From the NCBI RefSeq assembly GCF_000518765.1, contig NZ_KI912494.1:1-64000 (forward strand): a DNA stretch of 64,000 bases. The letters are read 5' to 3'. The DNA is from Ruminococcus flavefaciens ATCC 19208 (lineage in GTDB: Bacteria > Bacillota > Clostridia > Oscillospirales > Ruminococcaceae). Under the pieces are notes generated by a model. That model saw only the letters and a program-made list of their open reading frames with translations. It was not told the DNA's origin and searched no databases. The translations under genes were made by a program, and so were the position numbers. Shown in pieces: positions 1-9,064 of this stretch; position 1 is the stretch's first letter; each line of letters opens with the position of its first letter.

Positions 1-3000
1 CCGTTGAGGAAGAAGTCAGAGAACTGCTGTGAGCTTCCTTCCTCGTTTGCTTCTGCGAGAGAATGTCCGATGTACGGTACAGTTATATCTTCAATAGCCG
101 AGCAGCCGCTGAATATATGATATCCTATACTTTCAGTACCTTCACTGATAACGATTTTTTTAAGTGAAGTACAATCGCTGAATACATAATCCTTTATCTT
201 GGTTATGGTATCAGGAACGGTCAGCTCTGAAATGCCAGTGCCTGAGAACACATATGAACTGAGTTCACTGATAGTTGCAGGTATAACGATATCCGTGATA
301 GAAGCACAGTTAGCAAATGCATATTCATCTACAGATGTAACAGCCTCAGGCATTACGAGCTGACCTTCGGGATATCTTACTTCTACAACTTTCTCCTTTT
401 CATAATCATATACATCATATGATACGGTAGAGAATGAAGAACAGTTCCTGAAAGCACTCTTACCGATGCGCTTGATGGTCTGCGGTAAATTTACAGACTC
501 CATATTGCTGCAATTTATAAATACATTGTCGCCTATGCTTGTGATCACTCCGCCGTTCTTTTCGTCACCTGCGTTTTCAATGACCGCATACTTGATAATT
601 GAAGGATCTCTGAAAGGTGATGAACTGAAATCATACATATCGCCATATCCGCAGGCATAGAGGTATCCGTCGGGATAGAGCATATATGAAATATGTTCAC
701 CAAGTTCTCCTGTTTCGGCAATTATCTCGTCCTTTGTAAAGGAAGGAGCAGGAAGAGTCTGAGGTACAAACGCAGGTTGTGTTGTTACAGGCTGTGTAAC
801 TACTGCACCTGTTGCTGTACGTGATCTTCCGGGCTTATAACCGCCGTCAGGATTGCCTTCAGGATCAACTGTAATATCAGCTTCTATCGTTTTTTCAATA
901 TGACGGTTATCTACATTCACATAACCGCTTTCAAGAGTTGTGTCGCCATATTTTACAGTGTAACTATAATTACCCGGCAGACAATAGAATACAGCATTGC
1001 CGCTTCCGCCGACAGTACGCTCCTTGTCATCGAGCTTGACTACAGCTCCGGGGATATAGCCGCCGTCCGAACTGCTTATAACGTTGAATGTGGTCCTGAA
1101 TCTGTTATAGTAACAGTCGCCCCAGCCAAAGCCTTTTTCCGACGAGAAATATGCGTTAAAGAAAGGAAGATTTATTGAGAGATCAAAAAGATTCCAGCTC
1201 TTTTTCTGCCTGAGAACACATACGTCCAGGTTGACCTTTATTACAAAGTCTGTTTTTGCTTGTATACAGAATTTGCAGGCGTGGTAATAGGATTTTGTCT
1301 CGCTGTCGTTTATAATAACATTATCGGGCGGTTCGTCCATGTTCTTAATGTATTGCTCAAACATCGCGCCGAGATCCGCTTCGGCTCTGATCCTTAAGCC
1401 AGCTTTGATGTCGAAGCCGAGAGCTGCAATGTTTTCATTTGCAACTTCAAGATACAGCTTCAGCTCAAGACCTGCGTAGATCTCGCCTGTGATCTTCAGA
1501 CTTACACTGAAAGTCTTTTCATCTAAGATCGAAGATATCGGCGTAACTTCTCCGTCTTCATATTTAAATCCTCTTATATTGTCCCATTTTACGGTAAATG
1601 TGATCTTGCCCGAGAATTCCACGAAAACACGCGGAGAAATTTGTATTAAAGTACCCGGGATAGAAGTCGGTATAACGATCTTTGCAATTGTTGCTCCGAG
1701 AGACTGAACCTTTGACGATGTTGGTTCAGAATAACCGCTGCCCGAAAAACCTCTGGTAACAGTAAATGTAGGTGTTACCTTTACTGTAAGCTCGATCTTT
1801 GTTGTTCCGAACTTCTTGAAGAAATTGAAGTTAACGGAGATCGTTACTGTACCTGAGATCTTATCCGCATTTTTAACACTAAAATCCTCATACGGATCGT
1901 GCGGTGTGGTATCCTCGGTCTGAGGGTCAAATATCGAGTCAAGACTGAATGTCTTGCTTGCACAGTAATCGAATTTGAGATCATGCTGAGGTGCAACATA
2001 CTCAAAATCAAATGAGCCGTCATCATTTACGACAACGTCACCGTTTTCATCTACATTCGGGAAAGATACGCCTTCATCTGCGGCAGAAGTGTCGATCTGA
2101 GCCTTGCTCATATTGCCGTCACTTTCTATCTTGATGAAATCAAACATATCTTCGATATCATCATTACCCGATACAGTTACTGTATCGCCGTCCTTTTCGA
2201 TCTTTTCAACGCTTACAGCTATGATATTATCTTCATCAGGCTGTATATAGAGGTATTCACCCTTTTCGAGAGAAGCAACGCTCTCATCAGCATTGTCAAA
2301 TACGAAAACATTATTGTCATAGTCGGCAGAGACAAGAGTATTCTGTTCCTCTGAGCTTTCTGCTATGACTGTGTCTTCATTGAGAACGAGGAAGTTAGTG
2401 GTTTCATCTTCGTCGAGATTAACTACCTGTTCCTGATCGAAGTCATTGATGTCCGTGGCAAGTATTTCTTGATATTCCTTGCTGTATCTGCTAAGGGTAT
2501 ATGGTTTGCCAACGGGGCGGTTCAGCGGATCAAAAAGCTGAGCCTTAACGAGATAATACCGGGGAAGCTTTGATGCATCAGTTTTGAGCTCGCTGTTGAC
2601 AAGTTCGCCTGCTGAAACAGATGTTTCAACGCTTAGTACGTTTTCCGAAGTTTCATCATTGATGAATGAAACTACGATCTTTGCTTCTGTCTGCTGGGTA
2701 GATGCTATACGTACTGTTCCGGTTTCAATGTCAAATTCCAGAGATGTGATCTGGAACTGAGAGTTGCAGGCATTTTCTGCAAGTGGATTCTGTACTTCTT
2801 CTTCGGCAGCCGCGTGTTTGAAAAAGGTTCCAAGCGAATTGGTCGATTTGATGTCATAATCGCTTGATATAGGTCTTGTTTTTTCCGTGGCTGTCTGTGC
2901 TTCGCAACCTGCATGGGATAATGCTGCATGGGGCATGACAGTTGAAGTACACATTACTGCACTTATAGTTCCTGCAATGATCCTTTTTAGTCGTTTTAGC

Positions 3001-3002
3001 AT
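1..3002 (-). CDS. BspA-like leucine-rich-repeat surface protein, C-terminus cut by window edge
   Basis: The frame is open from the ATG at 3000-3002 to base 1, about 1000 codons without a stop, so the gene continues off the left edge. The start is preceded by GAGGAGGAATG. Residues 1-30 form a signal peptide (MLKRLKRIIAG, hydrophobic core, then A-rich cleavage region). The middle part is beta-rich without a recognised family and includes an acidic stretch and a carboxypeptidase-regulatory-like segment near residue 660. After a short Thr/Pro linker (near residue 745) the last 240 residues show BspA-type LRR_5 repeats such as VNLPQTIKRIGKSAFRNCSS and VPDTITKIKDYVFSDCTSLK. BspA-type repeats are known in surface and adhesion proteins. 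A dockerin or anchor could lie beyond the edge. Confidence 0.85.
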   Translation of the reverse strand, partial: MLKRLKRIIAGTISAVMCTSTVMPHAALSHAGCEAQTATEKTRPISSDYDIKSTNSLGTFFKHAAAEEEVQNPLAENACNSQFQITSLEFDIETGTVRIASTQQTEAKIVVSFINDETSENVLSVETSVSAGELVNSELKTDASKLPRYYLVKAQLFDPLNRPVGKPYTLSRYSKEYQEILATDINDFDQEQVVNLDEDETTNFLVLNEDTVIAESSEEQNTLVSADYDNNVFVFDNADESVASLEKGEYLYIQPDEDNIIAVSVEKIEKDGDTVTVSGNDDIEDMFDFIKIESDGNMSKAQIDTSAADEGVSFPNVDENGDVVVNDDGSFDFEYVAPQHDLKFDYCASKTFSLDSIFDPQTEDTTPHDPYEDFSVKNADKISGTVTISVNFNFFKKFGTTKIELTVKVTPTFTVTRGFSGSGYSEPTSSKVQSLGATIAKIVIPTSIPGTLIQISPRVFVEFSGKITFTVKWDNIRGFKYEDGEVTPISSILDEKTFSVSLKITGEIYAGLELKLYLEVANENIAALGFDIKAGLRIRAEADLGAMFEQYIKNMDEPPDNVIINDSETKSYYHACKFCIQAKTDFVIKVNLDVCVLRQKKSWNLFDLSINLPFFNAYFSSEKGFGWGDCYYNRFRTTFNVISSSDGGYIPGAVVKLDDKERTVGGSGNAVFYCLPGNYSYTVKYGDTTLESGYVNVDNRHIEKTIEADITVDPEGNPDGGYKPGRSRTATGAVVTQPVTTQPAFVPQTLPAPSFTKDEIIAETGELGEHISYMLYPDGYLYACGYGDMYDFSSSPFRDPSIIKYAVIENAGDEKNGGVITSIGDNVFINCSNMESVNLPQTIKRIGKSAFRNCSSFSTVSYDVYDYEKEKVVEVRYPEGQLVMPEAVTSVDEYAFANCASITDIVIPATISELSSYVFSGTGISELTVPDTITKIKDYVFSDCTSLKKIVISEGTESIGYHIFSGCSAIEDITVPYIGHSLAEANEEGSSQQFSDFFLN

Positions 3003-3053
3003 GTTTCTACATTCCTCCTCAAAATAATTTTTGGTAATATATACCATTTATAT

Positions 3054-3082
3054 ATTATATTACAAAATATACAAAATGTCAA
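3054..3082 (-). promoter_or_regulatory. SigA-type promoter of the LRR surface protein
   Basis: On the minus strand TTGACA (3077-3082) and TATAAT (3054-3059) are both perfect and separated by 17 nt. They lie about 50 nt upstream of the start codon. Confidence 0.8.
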
Positions 3083-3575
3083 TGTTGATTTAGACGAATT
3101 TTTGCATTTTTAGACACAAAACATTGACGCTGCAACAATTGTTATTCGTGGCAAAATAGGTAAAAATGTACTGTAGCCATATTTGGCGATATTTTTTCTG
3201 CCGGTGATATATGTATAATCATATGTCTTATAAAATACTGAGCATAAAGACGTCTCGCAAGCACAGCAGGGAATATGTAACGCGATAGGATAAATGCTGA
3301 TCTTTCGGTAAATATGTCTGATAGAAATTCATGAGATCACTTTCGGATAAAAGTTTTGCCATTTCAAAAAGGTAAAATAACGAATTATTGCAAAGTCTTT
3401 GCTGAAAGATTTTCAAAAATAAATAATGTACGAAATATGTTACAATATCTATGGGAGATTTAAGGCCAATTATAGATCATAAGGTGTATCCGATATATTT
3501 ATTTGAATTAGTCATGTTAACAAAACGCAATTATTGATGGAATAAATTTTTAAACAAATCTGCAAATAATACTGA
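3083..3575. other. AT-rich intergenic region with no recognised gene
   Basis: Between the divergent promoters of the two surface-protein genes I find only short, low-quality frames and no RNA gene signature. Confidence 0.6.
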
Positions 3576-3604
3576 TTGACTTTTTAGGAAAGATAGTGTA
3601 TTCT
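3576..3604 (+). promoter_or_regulatory. SigA-type promoter of the LPQTG/dockerin protein
   Basis: TTGACT (3576-3581), 17 nt, TATTCT (3599-3604). A 12-nt direct repeat TGACTTTTTAGG overlaps the -35 (3577-3588) and recurs just downstream of the -10 (3614-3625), a possible regulator site. Confidence 0.6.
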
Positions 3605-3653
3605 ATACAAACATGACTTTTTAGGCTTTATATTATTTGAAAGGATATTAAAA

Positions 3654-3731
3654 ATGGACAAACTTAAAGACATACTCATCAGCAATTGCTGTAATTCACA
3701 TTATCTGCGATATCGAAAACATAACTTTTAA
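3654..3731 (+). CDS. possible 25-residue leader peptide
   Basis: An ATG at 3654 follows an AAAGGATA ribosome site and opens 25 codons (MDKLKDILISNCCNSHYLR...), ending TAA 27 nt before the LPQTG protein start. It lies inside the transcript predicted from the 3576 promoter. The paired cysteines are notable, but the peptide matches nothing I know. It could be a translated leader or chance. Confidence 0.25.
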   Translation: MDKLKDILISNCCNSHYLRYRKHNF

Positions 3732-3758
3732 AAACAAAAACAGAAAGGAAAATTTTAA

Positions 3759-6700
3759 ATGCGTAAAAAACTTAAAATTTCATTAAGTAAAAAAGCACTG
3801 TCATTCATGGTTGCTTCTTCATTAGCTTTTGTTCAAGCTTCGGCTATATTACCTGTCAATGCTGTAGCAGCTGATAATACTTCTGTTTCTAATGAAGCAT
3901 CAAATATAATATATGGTGATGCTGATCAAGACGGAATGCTTTCGATCCATGATGCGGTTTTAATTGAAAACTATGTCATAGACAGTGAAACATATCCAAT
4001 ATCTGATCCTGTAGCTGCTGATGTCAATCTTGACGGCAATATTACTTTACATGATGCAGAGATAATACTTCAATATCTATCGAAAAGATTTGAAAAATTA
4101 CCGTATAATAAAGAACTGCAATGGATCAATTACCCAGATCCTGCAAAATATGAAATCATAAATACAGGAATGAACTGGGATACAGCTAAAGAATACTGTG
4201 AGAGCAAAGGTGGGCATCTTGCTGCTATAACTTCACAAAGAGAGCAGGCGATGATAGCATCTCTTATAAAAGCAGATAATAAAGCTGCCGGAAATTACTG
4301 GATAGGTGCCTTCCGTAATAAGTATGAATGGGAATGGGTAACAGGAGAACCTATGACATATACAAACTGGAGAGAAGATGAAATACATGGACCACTTGAT
4401 GATGTATTAGGAATATATGATGTATCAGGAGATTTAGACATATCACGATTCAAATATTGCTATTGGTTTGATGATACGCGTTTTAACTTCAACCCATTTA
4501 TATGCGAATATGAAGAACCGCAAAGCCTTCAACAAGCAACTTCAATAACAACTTCTGCAGCATTTACTGACATAACAACTACTTCAACTACAACCAGCAC
4601 ATCGACTTCGTCAAGCACTACTTCTTCAACAAGCAGTACATCGACATCGACAACAAGCACATCTACTTCAACAAGCACTTCAACTGTGACAGCTACAATG
4701 ACACAGCCTGTTCCTCCTGAGCCGCGCAGACTCGATATACAGGGGGAGATGACAGTTAAGGAAATGAGCATGGATGATATCGTAAAAGCCGGAATCAATC
4801 TTAATAATAAATCTAATTACCATGTTTTTGAGTATTCGGTAAAACTTACTTTTGAGGCTAAGCGAAATATCAATATAAAAAAATACAGTGCAACGTGTGC
4901 TGAAGATGGTGCTGTTGTTCCCGTAAAATATGGTTATTTAAATAGAGATGAACAAGAAGAACAGCAAGGAGATAATCAAGAAGAATATCTTCCTGCACCG
5001 ACAATAACTATAGATGATGAACCTGTACAGGTAATTGATTACAGGGAAACAGAGCATGAAGAAATGTATATGATCATCACAGGTGAGTGCAAATGGCTCA
5101 AGGAGTTCTATGATGTACAGCTTATCGTGATAAATAAGGATACTGAGAAGGAAGCACTTACAAATTGTTCTGCTACACTTAACGTACTTGACGGTCTTAC
5201 TTTGATGAACTGTCCAAAAACTCAGTCGATCGCTAAGCTTAACGCAGGTGACGCATATACAGTACACTGGTATGTACGCGGAGATAAAGCAGGAGATTAT
5301 GACCTTACAGCTGATTTCAAGGGCAAAAACCGCGGCGAAGAATTTACATATGATTTTAAGTCACAGAACACACTGCACGTATACGCAGGTGATGCTTTGA
5401 AAATGAAGATATCACTTCCGAGATATTCATTCTTTGATGAGGATTATCCTGTTACAATAAGCTTTGAGAATGTATCAAATAAGCCAATATACAATATAGA
5501 GCAAAGAATAAACGGTTACATACAATCAGTGCAGAAGAGAAAATATATAGGTGATGAGCTTATATCTGCCGAACCTACCAAAACACTTAATAAAGAATTC
5601 TATAATGATATGAGCTATAGCGTCGGTCAGCTTGACCCGGGCGAAAAGGTGGTTGTCACCGTAGCTATTCATGATGTATGGAAATCAGTTATTGAAAAGG
5701 AGATACAGGATGCAAAAGCAGCTTCTGATCTTGCAATACTTTTGTCATCTTCAAAGAAAAATCAATATCTTCTTGCTATTAATTTGATATCAACTATTGG
5801 AAGAGCAACACTTGAAGGAATTGTGCCAGGACATATATTGAAGCATGTGAGTGTTGCAACACTGCATAATTCTACAACAACTATCCCATATGAAGTTGAA
5901 ATAATTGATGTTGCAGATGATCTGAAAAGTAAGTATACAAAAAGTATGCTTGAGGAAGTTGCAAAAAGCTTATTGGCTTTTTCATTGAGTGAGCCCGGAT
6001 TGGAATCTTATTCTGATCTCAATAATATCTGCATATTTATGAACGATGTTATTAAAAACGGAACGGAAATAGATAAAGATCTGTATCCTTTTGTAAAATT
6101 TCTAACATCAATTATGGACAAGGGCTCAATTGGTAATGCTCTTGATTTAGGAAACGATTTATATTATCGATTATATAAGCCTGAAGGAAGCGCAAAAGTT
6201 ACATTCTTTATTGTCAGAGCTGACGGTACAATACAGTATGCGCCTGCTTCAAATGTAAAAGCTCCTGACAGATCTGCATATGAGGATTTCGACATTGATG
6301 TGATCGACGGCGAATATACTGTTGCTGAAAACGGAGATATGATATTTACCAGTGACGCATTAATAAAGATAACACCTAAAAAGGCTAATATAAGAGCAAC
6401 GATAGGTGCTGTATCAGACGATGGCAAAGAAAGCTTCAATATCCCTGTTGTGGTTGTTGACGAGCATGAATGCAAGGGAGAGAATGTGATAATCGCTCCG
6501 CCTTCAGACGGAAACGGAGCAACTTCTGCTTGTTTCTGTGAAACCTGCGGTGAGCTTTTAGACTGCTCATACCTTCCTGAAGAAGCAGTGGCTATGCTCA
6601 GCAACGGTGAATGCTATAACGATATAAGAGGCGCTGTTGCCGATTATAAAAACTATGATGAGAAGGATATGAAACTCTATGTTTTCGGCAATATAAATAT

Positions 6701-7199
6701 AGTCGAAGATGTAACGGTTCCTGAGGATATCATGCTTGTAATAATACCTGAAACCAAGATCACTGTTAACGATGGCTGCAAGCTTATCGCAAAGGGTGAT
6801 GTAAAGGATTTCAGCGGTTACAATTACGATCTTAGCGGAAATGGTTCTATTTCATCAATTGTAACAACTACAGCTACAACAACTACAACTACAACAACTA
6901 CTACTTCAACGACAACATCTGCTACAACTACATCGTCTACTTCAACAACATCAAAAACTTCATCAACGACAAGTACAACTGTTACAACGGGTTCAACATC
7001 TACAACAGAAACTAATAGCGGCAATTCTTCAAATAATTATGATGAACTCCCGCAGACAGGCAATAATTCAATGATTAATTTAGCATTTATTTTTGGTGCA
7101 ATATTGCTTATCCTTGTAGGCGCTTCCTTTTTGATAATACCAAATTATGATAACAAGAAGAATAAATTTTTTCTTAATAGTTCAAAAATGAAAAGTTAA
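3759..7199 (+). CDS. LPQTG-anchored surface protein with N-terminal dockerin and C-type lectin domain
   Basis: A secreted, cell-wall-anchored protein of 1146 residues. It has a signal peptide (1-38), then a dockerin with two calcium loops (residues 51-115: GDADQDGMLS and ADVNLDGNIT), then a C-type lectin-like domain (about 122-251, with WDTAKEYCESKGGHLAAI, a WIG core and FICE). A Ser/Thr linker follows at 256-318, then several beta-rich domains. A Cys-rich ECKGE...CFCETCGELLDC region comes next, then a second Thr-rich linker, LPQTG at 1097-1101, a membrane segment and a lysine-containing tail. The LPQTG suggests sortase attachment. The dockerin is unlike the LANPNKYG dockerins elsewhere in the window, so its cohesin partner may differ. 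The start follows AGAAAGGAAA. What it binds is unknown. Confidence 0.85.
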   Translation: MRKKLKISLSKKALSFMVASSLAFVQASAILPVNAVAADNTSVSNEASNIIYGDADQDGMLSIHDAVLIENYVIDSETYPISDPVAADVNLDGNITLHDAEIILQYLSKRFEKLPYNKELQWINYPDPAKYEIINTGMNWDTAKEYCESKGGHLAAITSQREQAMIASLIKADNKAAGNYWIGAFRNKYEWEWVTGEPMTYTNWREDEIHGPLDDVLGIYDVSGDLDISRFKYCYWFDDTRFNFNPFICEYEEPQSLQQATSITTSAAFTDITTTSTTTSTSTSSSTTSSTSSTSTSTTSTSTSTSTSTVTATMTQPVPPEPRRLDIQGEMTVKEMSMDDIVKAGINLNNKSNYHVFEYSVKLTFEAKRNINIKKYSATCAEDGAVVPVKYGYLNRDEQEEQQGDNQEEYLPAPTITIDDEPVQVIDYRETEHEEMYMIITGECKWLKEFYDVQLIVINKDTEKEALTNCSATLNVLDGLTLMNCPKTQSIAKLNAGDAYTVHWYVRGDKAGDYDLTADFKGKNRGEEFTYDFKSQNTLHVYAGDALKMKISLPRYSFFDEDYPVTISFENVSNKPIYNIEQRINGYIQSVQKRKYIGDELISAEPTKTLNKEFYNDMSYSVGQLDPGEKVVVTVAIHDVWKSVIEKEIQDAKAASDLAILLSSSKKNQYLLAINLISTIGRATLEGIVPGHILKHVSVATLHNSTTTIPYEVEIIDVADDLKSKYTKSMLEEVAKSLLAFSLSEPGLESYSDLNNICIFMNDVIKNGTEIDKDLYPFVKFLTSIMDKGSIGNALDLGNDLYYRLYKPEGSAKVTFFIVRADGTIQYAPASNVKAPDRSAYEDFDIDVIDGEYTVAENGDMIFTSDALIKITPKKANIRATIGAVSDDGKESFNIPVVVVDEHECKGENVIIAPPSDGNGATSACFCETCGELLDCSYLPEEAVAMLSNGECYNDIRGAVADYKNYDEKDMKLYVFGNINIVEDVTVPEDIMLVIIPETKITVNDGCKLIAKGDVKDFSGYNYDLSGNGSISSIVTTTATTTTTTTTTTSTTTSATTTSSTSTTSKTSSTTSTTVTTGSTSTTETNSGNSSNNYDELPQTGNNSMINLAFIFGAILLILVGASFLIIPNYDNKKNKFFLNSSKMKS

Positions 7200-7457
7200 C
7201 ATATAATATACTATGTTTGAACTGATCACGTTTGGAAGAAATCAGAAAGTAAAGAGTTATACTACTTTTATTATTTTCCTACACTTCCTACGGTTTTAAG
7301 ATTTTTTTGTAAAGGCAATAAGCGTCAAATCAGCTTTTCTCCTTGAAAAACAGGTGCCAAACAGGATTCTATCAAACCATGAGAAACTGCTGAAAATCCG
7401 TCAACGTAGGATTGTGGTCCGAGGACCATGAAATATACAAAATAAAGCTTTAACTAA
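7200..7457 (+). ncRNA. possible structured transcript or long 3' leader region
   Basis: No gene is seen. CCTACG at 7287-7292 can pair with CGTAGG at 7405-7410. A tetraloop hairpin TGGTC-CGAG-GACCA occupies 7415-7428, and the region ends at a strong terminator (7458-7486). This could be a small RNA or the 3' untranslated region of the LPQTG gene. I recognise no known RNA family. Confidence 0.25.
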
Positions 7458-7486
7458 CAGAACCGCCATGTGGCGGTTCTGTTTTA
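7458..7486 (+). terminator. intrinsic terminator
   Basis: The stem CAGAACCGCCA (7458-7468) pairs with 7471-7481 and is followed by GTTTTATG. Confidence 0.75.
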
Positions 7487-7758
7487 TGTATTTACATTAT
7501 ATCGGTGATATGATATAAGATTATGTTGAATTACATGGTAAAATAATGATGTTGTTCCCTTAAAAAATGAAAAAGCTGTTGAAAAACATGTGCAAGTCCG
7601 GGTCAATGCAAACGTGGAAAAATCACTTTATTCATCGCTCGAAATGACGATATATTCACAAATAAGCACTTCTGTTGATTGGGTTGCCGTGGTACACAAA
7701 CATAACCTTAAATATAGCCTTAAACCTACGTGATTTGCCGAGTTTTGCCACTAAGTAT
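7487..7758. other. intergenic, nothing recognised
   Basis: Between the terminator and the end of the GNAT gene I see no gene-like frame, RNA gene or mobile element. Confidence 0.55.
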
Positions 7759-8214
7759 TCAGTGCTTGGAGATTGACCAGCGCGGTCCTTCTTCACCGAT
7801 AACTCCATTTAGAGCAAATCCACATTTCTCAAGCACTCTTTTTGACGCAGTATTTTCTGAATCGGTCTCTGCTTCAACTGCGGCGACCTTTGGATGCGCA
7901 AATGCCCATTCCAATACTGCTTTGACTGCTTCGGTCGCATAACCGTTATTCTGATATTCTTCTGAGATACCGTATCCAATTTCAGCAACACCGTTTGCTG
8001 AAAGTCCCTTGAAGCAGAGTTCGCCGATGTGTGTGCCGTTTTTCAGTTCGATCATCCAGATCGCATACCATTCCCATTGATCGGGATTACTCAGACATCC
8101 ATTCAGCATTTCTGTGTATGCCATCTTCAGTACATCGACAGTCTGCGCTTCAATGAAATGTTCCATGATATCCTGCGATGAAGCGTAGATATTCAGTCTT
8201 CTTGTTTCGAGCAT
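7759..8214 (-). CDS. GNAT family N-acetyltransferase (RimJ/RimL-like)
   Basis: A 151-residue cytoplasmic acetyltransferase of the GNAT fold (Acetyltransf_3-like), which transfers acetyl from acetyl-CoA to an amine. The motif A region is visible as IGYGISEEYQNNGYATEAVK (about 78-97). The downstream strand/helix SENTASKRVLEKCGFAL is typical of ribosomal-protein or small-molecule acetyltransferases. I chose the ATG at 8212-8214 (MLETRRLN), which follows AAGGAGAATACA; an upstream in-frame ATG at 8256 lacks a ribosome site. The substrate cannot be told. It is a lone gene facing away from the following operon. Confidence 0.85.
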   Translation of the reverse strand: MLETRRLNIYASSQDIMEHFIEAQTVDVLKMAYTEMLNGCLSNPDQWEWYAIWMIELKNGTHIGELCFKGLSANGVAEIGYGISEEYQNNGYATEAVKAVLEWAFAHPKVAAVEAETDSENTASKRVLEKCGFALNGVIGEEGPRWSISKH

Positions 8215-8274
8215 TGTATTCTCCTTTGGTCTGATTCTCATTTTGTACCATATCATTATATCATAATTTTTTTA

Positions 8275-8370
8275 TTCCATCAAGTCAATAAGGGCAAAAA
8301 TTAGCGGCTCATCGGAGTGAGCCACAGCCGGAAGCATCATAGTGATTATCCTTTGTTCTGTTCATTTCCT
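8275..8370. repeat. dispersed hairpin element, copy A
   Basis: The hairpin GGCTCA/TGAGCC lies at 8306-8323, preceded by a CATCAAG-like arm and GGCAAAAATTAGC. It is followed by an arm shared with copy B (GCCACAGCCG...AGC.TCAT...TTTGTTCTGTTCAT). Copies also occur near 16270, 19936 and 23167. Confidence 0.6.
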
Positions 8371-8539
8371 GTCTGGCGTTCTGAACTCCCTCCATGCGGT
8401 GAAGTTTTTGCTTCAGCAGGTATAGTTTCATCAGGGCTTGCAATCGTATCATTCAAGAATAGAAGAATATAACAGAAAGTCCATTTTAAAAAGGGACTTT
8501 CGTCATTTCACCACAAAAAGAGTATATTTCACCACATTA

Positions 8540-8570
8540 TTCACAATGCCTCGTTTTTCTGTGCTATAAT
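8540..8570 (+). promoter_or_regulatory. promoter of the peptidase/ABC/two-component operon
   Basis: TATAAT at 8565-8570 with a weak -35 TTCACA (8540-8545, 19-nt spacing). The octamer TTCACCAC occurs twice just upstream (near 8506 and 8528). Confidence 0.45.
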
Positions 8571-8596
8571 CAGAAAAAACGAAAGGATCGGTACAT

Positions 8597-9055
8597 GTGA
8601 AAAAATTTCTTATTGCATTGATCGTTCTGGCTTTTGTGGGCGGAATGGCTTGGTTTTTCCTGCTTCGCCCCGAAACGATCTCACAGGAAACTCTTACACA
8701 GGACTTTGAAGCCCATCGTCAGGCTTACGAGGATGTTGCGTACTATCTCATAAAGAAGGATATCACCACTGAGATCAAAGATATCCCGATGGCAGGGAAA
8801 CAGTATGACGGTGTCGAGTATGAGGATACAGATGAGTACCGTGCATTTATAGAAGCCATTTATGTTATCATGGAGGAAGATCACGATGCGATCATCTCTG
8901 ACGGCGAAACTGTGGAGTTCGTGTATCACAGCACGGGCGGCAAGTTCCGAAAGCTGTACGGCTCGGTGATCTATAACGGTGAAAAAACAGTAAATGGCAA
9001 GGTCACTGTTCCGCTGACGACCGACGGCTGGCACTTGTATATCGCACAGGGGTAA
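8597..9055 (+). CDS. small membrane-tethered protein of unknown function, first gene of the operon
   Basis: 152 residues starting at GTG (8597) after GAAAGGATCG. An N-terminal membrane anchor (about 4-23, LIALIVLAFVGGMAWFFLL) leaves a soluble domain of about 125 residues outside the cell. That domain has a helical first half and a beta-rich second half (EFVYHSTGGKFRKLYGSVIY...). I recognise no family. Its stop is 9 nt from the start of the M13 peptidase gene, so the two are almost certainly co-transcribed. A partner or substrate-delivery role for the peptidase is inference only. Confidence 0.75.
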   Translation: MKKFLIALIVLAFVGGMAWFFLLRPETISQETLTQDFEAHRQAYEDVAYYLIKKDITTEIKDIPMAGKQYDGVEYEDTDEYRAFIEAIYVIMEEDHDAIISDGETVEFVYHSTGGKFRKLYGSVIYNGEKTVNGKVTVPLTTDGWHLYIAQG

Positions 9056-9064
9056 GGTGATTCT

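Noticed and set aside
1-3002. Several short frames on both strands in the first 3 kb
   Set aside because: One minus-strand frame is open through the whole stretch with signal peptide and LRR repeats and explains the region.
4529-4798. Antisense frame over the Ser/Thr linker of the LPQTG protein (likewise 6824-7024, 32836-33108, 54481-54744)
   Set aside because: ACA/ACT-rich codons read backwards give long Val-rich frames with no stops. They lack ribosome sites and are shadows of real linkers.
6880-7020. Triplet-rich tract as a possible CRISPR or satellite repeat
   Set aside because: It is in-frame coding for a Thr/Ser linker, with degenerate units and no spacers.
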